Source: Candidatus Iainarchaeum sp.
GTDB taxonomy: Archaea > Iainarchaeota > Iainarchaeia > Iainarchaeales > JAAZKV01
NCBI GenBank assembly: GCA_028691435.1
Contig: JAQUZG010000008.1
Span: 7,214 to 19,356 of the forward strand
Direction: 5' to 3'
DNA: 12,143 bases
Under the pieces are notes generated by a model, which worked only from the letters and a program-made list of their open reading frames with translations, ran no database searches and was not told the DNA's origin. Both the position numbers and the translations under genes were made by a program. Each line of letters begins with the position of its first letter. Positions within the stretch are counted from its first letter, which is position 1. Of the stretch, positions 6,810 through 12,143 are shown in pieces.

Positions 6810-7319
6810 ATGAAATTAGATGTTGGGTGTGGACAAATTTGTAAACCAGGATTTATTGGCGTAGATTATAAGAAATATAATGATAAAATAAAATTTATAG
6901 TTAATTTAAATAAATCAAAGTTGCCATTTAAAGATAATTCTATTGAAGAAATTTATTGTTCACATGTTTTAGAACATCTTGATAATCCGATGGAAACTAT
7001 TGGTGAATTTTATCGTGTTTTATTAAAAGGTGGTAAATTGAAAATTATTGTGCCCCATTATTCAAATCCTCTTGGAAAAGTTCCAATACACAAAACTGAA
7101 TGGGGATTTAGAACAGAATTTGTTTTATCAACTTATCACGAAAATAATTGTAATTGGGAAAAAATAAATGTTTCTTATTCTTGGAATACAAATAATATAT
7201 TAAGAAAAATTATTGATTTTCCTTTTGATTTAATTATTAATTGGAACAAAACTATTTACGAAAGACATTTTGCTTGTATTAATCCTATTTATGAGTTAAT
7301 TTTTGATTTAGAAAAATAA
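6810..7319 (+). CDS. Small class I SAM-dependent methyltransferase (Methyltransf_11-like)
   Basis: 169 residues. LDVGCGQ (3-9) is motif I for SAM binding, GVDY (17-20) provides the acidic residue expected to contact the ribose, and EIYCSHVLEHL (47-57) is the motif typical of Methyltransf_11 proteins. VLLKGGKLKIIVPH (70-83) is the following turn and strand. The protein is short, with a reduced C-terminal substrate lid. Its position after glycosyltransferases suggests methylation of a sugar hydroxyl or of a lipid-linked glycan, but this is inferred; similar small enzymes act on many substrates. It is followed 17 nt later by a related methyltransferase, pointing to an old tandem duplication. Confidence 0.85.
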   Translation: MKLDVGCGQICKPGFIGVDYKKYNDKIKFIVNLNKSKLPFKDNSIEEIYCSHVLEHLDNPMETIGEFYRVLLKGGKLKIIVPHYSNPLGKVPIHKTEWGFRTEFVLSTYHENNCNWEKINVSYSWNTNNILRKIIDFPFDLIINWNKTIYERHFACINPIYELIFDLEK

Positions 7320-7327
7320 TTATTTTT

Positions 7328-7333
7328 GGTGAG
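7328..7333 (+). promoter_or_regulatory. Shine-Dalgarno for the second methyltransferase
   Basis: GGTGAG lies in the 17-nt gap before the ATG at 7337. The GGTGA core is 4 nt from the start, the same spacing as for the paralogue at 6810. Confidence 0.6.
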
Positions 7334-7336
7334 ATT

Positions 7337-7912
7337 ATGAAAATTGTTGATTTGGGTTGTGGCCAGAGAAAATATTTCTCTGAAAATAAAAAAGATGTTG
7401 TTATTGGAGTAGATTTTTATGATGATTCTAAGTTAGTTGATGTAAAACATGATTTGGATAAATATCCTTACCCGTTTAAAGCAAACGAATTTGATTTGGT
7501 TTATTCAAGTCATGTAATTGAACATGTTGCTGATCCGTTTAGATTTGTTGATGAAATTTACAGAATAGCTAAACCAGGTGCTAAAGTTATAATTAAAGCT
7601 CCACATTTTTCCTACGCATTTGCTCACGCACAGCACAAAAATGCTGTTGGTATTGGCTATTTTGAAACGATGGGTGTAACAGATAAAAATGCTTGGACTG
7701 AAAAAAGAACTGGTGCAAAATTTAAATTATTAAAAAGAAAATTTACATATATGCTTGGTAAATCAGGGAAATTGACTTGGCCAATTTTTGCTTTATTGAA
7801 TTTAGTGTTAAATTTTTTTGCAAATCTTAATCCATTTTTATGTGAAAGAATTTGGTGTTACTGGTTTGGTGGATTTGAAGAAATTTATTTTGAACTTGAA
7901 GTAATTAAATAA
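7337..7912 (+). CDS. Class I SAM-dependent methyltransferase, paralogue of preceding gene
   Basis: 191 residues. IVDLGCGQRKYF (3-14) and GVDF (24-27) form the SAM site; DLVYSSHVIEHVADP (53-67) and IAKPGAKVIIKAPHFSYAF (77-95) align block by block with the preceding gene (YCSHVLEHLDNP, LLKGGKLKIIVPHYSNP). The C-terminal half differs: it has AHAQHKN (96-102), a hydrophobic stretch at 146-163 that may touch the membrane, and a tryptophan/aromatic-rich end (172-185). A separate substrate is therefore likely. It is the last gene of the plus operon, ends 6 nt before a convergent gene, and is followed at once by a 14-bp inverted repeat that may terminate it. Sugar methylation is inferred from context only. 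Confidence 0.86.
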   Translation: MKIVDLGCGQRKYFSENKKDVVIGVDFYDDSKLVDVKHDLDKYPYPFKANEFDLVYSSHVIEHVADPFRFVDEIYRIAKPGAKVIIKAPHFSYAFAHAQHKNAVGIGYFETMGVTDKNAWTEKRTGAKFKLLKRKFTYMLGKSGKLTWPIFALLNLVLNFFANLNPFLCERIWCYWFGGFEEIYFELEVIK

Positions 7913-7916
7913 ATTT

Positions 7917-7956
7917 CATTAAATGGATTTTAAAAAATCTATAAATCCATTTAATG
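7917..7956. terminator. 14-bp perfect inverted repeat at convergent gene ends
   Basis: CATTAAATGGATTT (7917-7930) and AAATCCATTTAATG (7943-7956) are exact reverse complements around a 12-nt loop. The repeat begins 5 nt after the methyltransferase stop and covers the last codons and stop of the minus-strand GT2, so a transcript from either side forms the same hairpin. It may terminate or protect both 3' ends. No strong U-tract follows directly, so classical intrinsic termination is not certain. Confidence 0.5.
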
Positions 7957-8809
7957 TAGCATTTATTCTTTTTGGACTTAATTTAAGTATATATATTATA
8001 ATTCTTATTGAACATTCTATAAGCAAAGAACTTATCCCAATAAATTTTTTTAATCCTTTAAAGTTTTTTACAATGAATAAGCCTCTATTTCTAACTAAAT
8101 AATAAACAGTTTTTGGATTTTTTATTCCTCCACTGGATAATGCAACTTTGTGGTATACAATTGATTTTGGGGAATAATATAACTTGAAACCTTTTTCTTT
8201 TATTCTTTGAAATAAATCAGTTTCTTCATAATAACAAAAAAATTTTTCATCAAAAAAACCTGACTTTTTTAAAGCTTCTGATTTAATTAGAACTGCTGCT
8301 CCTACTAATTGATCTAATTTTTCTTCTTTATTATATTGGTCATTATCTTTTTCTTTAATTCCTCTTAAGGATGCTTTTAATAAAAAATTATTGAAATTAG
8401 CTCCTGTTGCCCAAATAGTATCCTTTTTATCAAAGTAATAGATTTTTGGATTAACTGCTCCAATATTTTTTTCTAAATTTATTGTTTTTACTAATTCAAC
8501 TAAACAATTTTTATCTAATGTTGTATCATTGTTTAACAAAAAAACATGCTCATGTTTTTTTGCTTCTTTTAATGCACTATTATTTCCCCCTGCAAAACCT
8601 AAATTTTCCTTATTTTCAATAAATTTTATTTTTAATATTGATTCCTTTTTAATATAATTTTTTAATATTTTTTTTTCACTTTCTTTGCTTGCATTGTCTA
8701 CTAAATATATTTTAAAATCTTTAAATTTTTGTTCTTTGAGTGAGTCTAAACATTCGATTGTATCTTTTGAAGTATTCCAATTTAAAATAATAATTCCGAT
8801 TTTTTCCAT
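7919..8809 (-). CDS. GT2-family glycosyltransferase, rhamnosyltransferase-like
   Basis: 296 residues, GT-A fold, inverting. Visible motifs: IGIIILNWNTSKDTIECL (4-21), LVDNAS (36-41), NLGFAGGNN (69-77), LLNNDTTLD (91-99) with NND as the metal/nucleotide site, LVGAAVLIKSEAL (168-180), and YYEETDLFQRIKEKGF (193-208) with the acidic cluster near the catalytic base. VYHKV (218-222) follows. These are classic features of the WbbL/RfbN-like group, often dTDP-rhamnose users, though the donor here is unproven. A hydrophobic C-terminal segment (about 255-275) likely anchors it to the membrane. It is the last gene of the aglH operon, starting 2 nt after the GT4 stop; only a weak GTGA precedes its ATG. 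Its extreme 3' end forms one arm of the convergent hairpin. Confidence 0.92.
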   Translation of the reverse strand: MEKIGIIILNWNTSKDTIECLDSLKEQKFKDFKIYLVDNASKESEKKILKNYIKKESILKIKFIENKENLGFAGGNNSALKEAKKHEHVFLLNNDTTLDKNCLVELVKTINLEKNIGAVNPKIYYFDKKDTIWATGANFNNFLLKASLRGIKEKDNDQYNKEEKLDQLVGAAVLIKSEALKKSGFFDEKFFCYYEETDLFQRIKEKGFKLYYSPKSIVYHKVALSSGGIKNPKTVYYLVRNRGLFIVKNFKGLKKFIGISSLLIECSIRIIIYILKLSPKRINATLNGFIDFLKSI

Positions 8810-8811
8810 TT

Positions 8812-9939
8812 TTATTCACTAATTTCTTTATCTAATTTTTTAACAATTTTTTTCCAATCATATTCTTTTGAATGGATAAAAGCATTTTTTCCAATTTTTT
8901 TTGTTAAGTTTAAATTATTGGATAATTCAATCATTTTTTTTGAGAATTCTTTTGGATTTTTATTTAATAAAAAACCAGTTTTATTATGTATAATTGTTTC
9001 TTTTGGCCCACCTTCATTAACACTAATTATAGGTTTACTAAATGTCATTCCTTCGATTGGCACAATTCCAAAGTCTTCATTAATTGCTGTAAATAAAACT
9101 GCATAACAATTATTATACAATTTGAACATTTGTTTATCAGTTGGTGAAATAATAAATCTTATATCTTCGTTTTCACTCATTTTTTTTAACTTGTTAAAAT
9201 AACTTTTATTTTTTTTATCTAATCCGCCAGCAATAATTAATTTAAAGTCTTTATTTTCTTTTGAGAATTCTTTAAATCCATTAATTGCAAGTTCAAAATT
9301 TTTATGCCATATGAATCTACCTGGTACGAAAAAATATTTTTCAAATTTTATTTTATCACTTGCTTTTTGAATATTTACTCCCGGTGTAATGACTTTAATT
9401 TTATTTTTATTAATTAATTTTGCTTTAATTATTCGATCTTTTGTTTCATTACTTATTGCAATGCACTTTTCAAAATTTGACCATGCTTTTTTTTCATATA
9501 ATTTGTAAATTTTATTAAATCCAAAAAAAACTGCTTTTTTTATCAAATTATTTTTTAAAAATTCATTTTTTGTTTCTTTATCATGAATTATTTTAAGGGG
9601 GGTACAACAATAACAAATAATTGGTTTTGAATTATTTTTTATTGTAATAAATTCTCCAAATCCACTTGAAAAAACAACTAATTTATCAAAATTATCTAAA
9701 TTAATTTTTTGATTCATTATTTTTAATGACATTTTAATTAAATCAAAATAATTTCTTTCTAGTGTTACTTTACTAAGTTCGACTATATTTAATTCTCTAA
9801 ATTCATCAAATGTGTTTTCCTTTTGAAAATTGTTTGTAAAAATAGTTATTTTGTGCTTAGAATTTTTGCAATAATTAATTAATACTCTTTCAATACCGCC
9901 TTTTTGATAAATCCATGGTACATAAATTGCAATATTCAT
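8812..9939 (-). CDS. GT4-family glycosyltransferase, ALG2/mannosyltransferase-like
   Basis: 375 residues with a full GT-B architecture. The N-terminal domain starts NIAIYVPWIYQKGGIERVL (2-20) with the GGIERV loop. The donor domain carries ITPGVN (184-189), PGRFIWHKNFELAINGF (206-222), a canonical E288-x7-E296 in NEDFGIVPIEGM, and VNEGGPKETI (307-316) then TGFLL. The NEDFGIVPxE plus NxGGPxE combination resembles ALG2-type mannosyltransferases of dolichol-linked glycan synthesis and related bacterial GT4 enzymes. Its place directly after aglH (1-nt gap) suggests an early sugar added to the GlcNAc-PP-lipid. A mannose donor is a reasonable guess, not shown. There is no signal peptide; it probably acts on the cytosolic face. 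Expression should follow the aglH promoter. Confidence 0.9.
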   Translation of the reverse strand: MNIAIYVPWIYQKGGIERVLINYCKNSKHKITIFTNNFQKENTFDEFRELNIVELSKVTLERNYFDLIKMSLKIMNQKINLDNFDKLVVFSSGFGEFITIKNNSKPIICYCCTPLKIIHDKETKNEFLKNNLIKKAVFFGFNKIYKLYEKKAWSNFEKCIAISNETKDRIIKAKLINKNKIKVITPGVNIQKASDKIKFEKYFFVPGRFIWHKNFELAINGFKEFSKENKDFKLIIAGGLDKKNKSYFNKLKKMSENEDIRFIISPTDKQMFKLYNNCYAVLFTAINEDFGIVPIEGMTFSKPIISVNEGGPKETIIHNKTGFLLNKNPKEFSKKMIELSNNLNLTKKIGKNAFIHSKEYDWKKIVKKLDKEISE

Positions 9940-9940
9940 T

Positions 9941-10939
9941 TTATCTCACTAAAAAATAAATTCCAATTATTATTAAACAAATTAATCCTTGTATTCCAAT
10001 AATTGCTCCAACTAATTGCTTTTCTGTTAATTTATCCTTTCCAAGTTTTAGTATAATATGTGTTAATGATCCGCCTTTTGGATTATGTGCTAGTGAGCCA
10101 TCTTTTTTAGCAATTCCAAAACATTCTGATTGAAATTTATGCTTTGCTTTGATTAAAAACTCAATAAAAAACAAAGCAAAAATCATTACACCAATTGTTT
10201 CCATATTTCCTATTATACTCATGACTGCAAGATTTGCTCCAACCATTAAAGTCAATGAATCTCCTCCAAAAATCTTTGCAGGGTATTTATTAAAAATTAA
10301 AAATCCGATTAGTGCACAAATCATTGCTACTCCAAGTATCATTGCACTAGTTTCACCAGTTAAAAAAGCAATTATAGTGAGAGTTAAAGTAAGAATAATT
10401 CCTTGTCCTGCTTCAAGCCCGTTAAATCCAGCAAGCATATTAAACGCATTTGTTGCACCAGTTATTCCAATTGGAATTATAATTAAAGCATAAAATATTC
10501 CAAAATCAATTGTTCCAAAAATAGGGAATGTCATTGTAGTTTGTCCTGCTTGTATTGCAATTAGTGGTATTGCAGCAACAATTGGAAAAAGTGCATGTTG
10601 CCACTGTCTTATTCCTTTTTTCCAGCCAATAATATCATCAATGAATCCAATAAAAGCAATAATTGCAATTGTACAAAATCCAGCAAGAACTATTGCTAAA
10701 TCAATTGTAATAAATTTAAAATAAGTTGAAATAAAAATTGCACTAAATAATGCAAAACTAAATCCTAAAAAAACTATTACTCCACCAAGTTCTGCAACAA
10801 GAGGTTTAGAAAATTTGTTCATATCTTTTCCAGTGAATCCTTGGGCATGCATTCTTTTAACGAATGAAGGCATAGTTAAAATGACTAAAATTAATCCAAG
10901 TAAAAATGGAACAAAATAATTGATTATGTAATTAATCAT
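9941..10939 (-). CDS. aglH: UDP-GlcNAc:dolichyl-phosphate GlcNAc-1-phosphotransferase (AglH/Alg7-type)
   Basis: 332 residues and about ten membrane segments (roughly 5-26, 50-75, 80-100, 115-130, 146-162, 178-195, 197-217, 229-245, 248-264, 310-330). It would start lipid-linked glycan assembly by moving HexNAc-1-P from a UDP-sugar to a dolichol-type phosphate. PNPT-superfamily motifs are intact: GKDMNK (37-42), DDIIGWKKG (101-109, the Mg-binding DD pair), NAFNMLAGFNGLEAGQG (164-180), and FGGDSLTLMVGANLA (224-238). The AGFNGLE form matches the eukaryotic/archaeal Alg7-AglH branch rather than bacterial MraY. HNPKGG (285-290) is in the final cytosolic loop. It leads a three-gene operon with two glycosyltransferases and lies next to aglB. 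The start ATG has a TATA-like box at the leaderless distance and no Shine-Dalgarno. UDP-GlcNAc is the likely donor; UDP-GalNAc cannot be excluded. Confidence 0.93.
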   Translation of the reverse strand: MINYIINYFVPFLLGLILVILTMPSFVKRMHAQGFTGKDMNKFSKPLVAELGGVIVFLGFSFALFSAIFISTYFKFITIDLAIVLAGFCTIAIIAFIGFIDDIIGWKKGIRQWQHALFPIVAAIPLIAIQAGQTTMTFPIFGTIDFGIFYALIIIPIGITGATNAFNMLAGFNGLEAGQGIILTLTLTIIAFLTGETSAMILGVAMICALIGFLIFNKYPAKIFGGDSLTLMVGANLAVMSIIGNMETIGVMIFALFFIEFLIKAKHKFQSECFGIAKKDGSLAHNPKGGSLTHIILKLGKDKLTEKQLVGAIIGIQGLICLIIIGIYFLVR

Positions 10940-10962
10940 ATACTAATATTTTATATTTTTTT

Positions 10963-10974
10963 ATTTTTAAATAG
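10963..10974 (-). promoter_or_regulatory. TATA-like promoter of the aglH operon
   Basis: Minus strand reads CTATTTAAAAAT with its core 25-32 nt before the aglH ATG at 10939, as expected for a leaderless archaeal transcript. It lies in the 106-nt gap after aglB and downstream of the aglB terminator, so the aglH operon probably has its own promoter. A second AT run (10945-10958) is too close to the ATG for a leaderless start. Confidence 0.45.
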
Positions 10975-11022
10975 ATTGGTACGACTAGATTAACCTAAAT
11001 TATTTAAAAAAATATTTTAATT

Positions 11023-11059
11023 AAAAAAAGTTTTAAAGTAGTAAATTAATTACTACTTT
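11023..11059 (-). terminator. Hairpin plus U-tract terminator of aglB
   Basis: On the minus strand a perfect 10-bp stem, AAAGTAGTAA / TTACTACTTT (11059-11050 and 11044-11035), closes over a 5-nt loop that contains most of the aglB stop codon. Five nucleotides later comes a run of seven T (11029-11023). The layout resembles an intrinsic terminator and separates aglB from the aglH operon. Confidence 0.6.
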
Positions 11060-12143
11060 TAATTTTTACAATCTTTAATCCATTGTAATAATATGCTTCT
11101 TCGTACAAATTTTTTGTACTTTCGCTATTAAACCAAACTTTTGCTAAATTTGTATTGTTTAGTTTTTGATTTAATATGTATATTTTGTTATGTTGTCTGT
11201 AATAATATTGTGGATATTTTCCACTACTAAATGTGTCTGGAGTGTCTTTCCATGTATCGCTAATAGTTTCAAAATCACTTTTTGAAATTATTGAATTTAT
11301 ATAATTTCCTCTACAAGTGTAACTATTAATATCTTCTGTACATGATGCAATATCTATTACTCCTTCATAATATGGTTTAATGATTGCACTGTCTGTAGCA
11401 TTACCTGAACTTAATACTCTATCATATTTGTATATTTCATAAGTTACTCCTGCACTAAAATTATCTTCATTTAGTATAATGTAATTTGCTCCCCAATTTT
11501 TATCTACTAAATTGTATGCGTCTTGTGTATCTTCTGTAATATTCCAAATAGCATATCCTTGGTTAGCTTCACTAGAAGCATTTCTGTTATCTGCTGAAAA
11601 TCTCCTTTCTGTAACAAAAGCTAATTGGTGGCCATCTCCCCACCAATTTACAAACTTTGTGCCTTCAGGAGTATTATTTTCCATCCAATTCATCCCATTA
11701 ATCCAATATGGTGATGAATTAGCAAAAGGCATATAATCTGGCATAAAAATTGCTGCACTTCCAACACCGAGTACAACCATACAAATGAACATGAAAAATG
11801 TACTTTGTGCTTCAATTTTTTGATTATGTTCATTAAAATATTTAATTAATTCAAATACTAAATAGGTTGTAATTGCTGCTCCCATTACTAATCCAAGTCC
11901 AAAAACAAATGTAAATTTTAATTTGTACCAAGCCATAAACAATGTCAAAATACACCAAAACCACATTATAAATTGTAAATGTAAATCTTTTCTATTTTGC
12001 ATAAAGAAAATTAATGGTAATGCAATTAAACCAATTACTGGTAAAAGTATTAATGCATTATATTTTGTTCCAAAAAATTGAACACCTGTATTTTCTTCAC
12101 CAACCATTGAACCCATTGAAGTTCTTTCTGGATAAAATAAATC
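11046..12143 (-). CDS. aglB: Oligosaccharyltransferase AglB/STT3, C-terminal part (5' end beyond window)
   Basis: The frame is open to the right edge, giving 365 residues of the C-terminal half. It transfers the lipid-linked glycan to Asn in N-x-S/T sequons on the outer face. The fragment begins in an external loop (ERTSMGSMVGEEN, residues 6-18), whose glutamates may correspond to the SVSE/TIxE element. Four membrane segments follow (about 29-48, 56-73, 76-99, 115-135), then a soluble domain. That domain holds NWWGDGHQLAFVTERR (166-181), the WWDYG signature region in altered form: Gly replaces the usual Asp at position 3. ITEDTQDAYNLVDKNWGANY (202-221) matches the helix and strand that normally follow in STT3. 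An ATG at 12116 is internal, not the start. Seven sequons lie in the soluble domain. A paralogous STT3 with shifted specificity is an alternative to the sole housekeeping AglB. Confidence 0.92.
   Translation of the reverse strand, partial: DLFYPERTSMGSMVGEENTGVQFFGTKYNALILLPVIGLIALPLIFFMQNRKDLHLQFIMWFWCILTLFMAWYKLKFTFVFGLGLVMGAAITTYLVFELIKYFNEHNQKIEAQSTFFMFICMVVLGVGSAAIFMPDYMPFANSSPYWINGMNWMENNTPEGTKFVNWWGDGHQLAFVTERRFSADNRNASSEANQGYAIWNITEDTQDAYNLVDKNWGANYIILNEDNFSAGVTYEIYKYDRVLSSGNATDSAIIKPYYEGVIDIASCTEDINSYTCRGNYINSIISKSDFETISDTWKDTPDTFSSGKYPQYYYRQHNKIYILNQKLNNTNLAKVWFNSESTKNLYEEAYYYNGLKIVKIKSSN

Noticed and set aside
8918..9106. Plus-strand open frame of 62 codons
   Set aside because: Antisense to the conserved E-x7-E region of a GT4 gene; a shadow.
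10149..10493. Plus-strand open frame of 114 codons, Ile/Pro/Ala-rich
   Set aside because: Antisense to the membrane segments of aglH; hydrophobic-looking content is a by-product of that gene's codons.
11512..11736. Plus-strand open frame of 74 codons
   Set aside because: Antisense to the WWGDG region of aglB; no ribosome site or family motif.
1..12143. CRISPR arrays, transposases, tRNA or rRNA genes
   Set aside because: Looked for on both strands by eye; no regularly spaced repeats, no transposase motifs and no cloverleaf-like stretch in the short gaps between genes.

Overview
The window looks archaeal and very AT-rich (about a quarter G+C by eye). The case for archaea rests on two neighbouring genes. 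One is an STT3/AglB-type oligosaccharyltransferase (right edge, 5' end missing). The other is a eukaryote/archaea-type UDP-GlcNAc:dolichyl-phosphate GlcNAc-1-phosphotransferase (AglH/Alg7 family). Promoters and starts agree: genes that begin a transcription unit have an AT-rich TATA-like box about 25-32 nt before the start codon and little or no Shine-Dalgarno, whereas several internal operon genes have clear GGTGA- or GAGG-type sites. A small-genome DPANN archaeon (Woesearchaeota/Pacearchaeota-like) would fit, but an AT-rich methanogen cannot be excluded; no rRNA or other lineage marker is present.

Layout, left to right. (1) 1-120, minus: start of a class I SAM methyltransferase cut by the edge. 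(2) 221-1426, plus: a single GT4 glycosyltransferase lacking the first glutamate of its E-x7-E motif. (3) 1461-2444, minus: a fucosyltransferase-like GT-B enzyme with a cysteine-rich N-terminus, convergent with the previous gene and divergent from the next. (4) 2508-7912, plus: a tight six-gene operon of GT4, WecB (UDP-GlcNAc 2-epimerase), GT4, GT2 and two tandem related methyltransferases. (5) 10939-7919, minus: a three-gene operon with gaps of 1-2 nt, AglH then an ALG2-like GT4 then a GT2. It converges on the plus operon, and a 14-bp perfect inverted repeat lies where they meet. (6) 12143-11046, minus: AglB, ending in a hairpin plus U-tract terminator, with its own gap before the aglH promoter.

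Read together, this is an N-glycosylation / surface-glycan locus. AglH would load GlcNAc-1-P onto a dolichol-type lipid on the cytoplasmic face, the GT4 and GT2 enzymes would extend the glycan, WecB would supply UDP-ManNAc, and the methyltransferases could cap or decorate sugars. AglB would transfer the finished glycan to Asn residues outside the cell. A flippase, dolichol-phosphate sugar synthases and most nucleotide-sugar synthesis genes are not in the window. Donor and acceptor sugars of individual transferases cannot be read from sequence.

I saw no tRNA, rRNA, CRISPR array, transposase or attachment site, and no gene-free stretch longer than about 110 nt. No wholly new system is evident. 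The most notable points are the AglB active-site variant WWGDG in a sequon-rich ectodomain, the cysteine-rich fucosyltransferase-like gene, and the stem-loop shared by two convergent operons.
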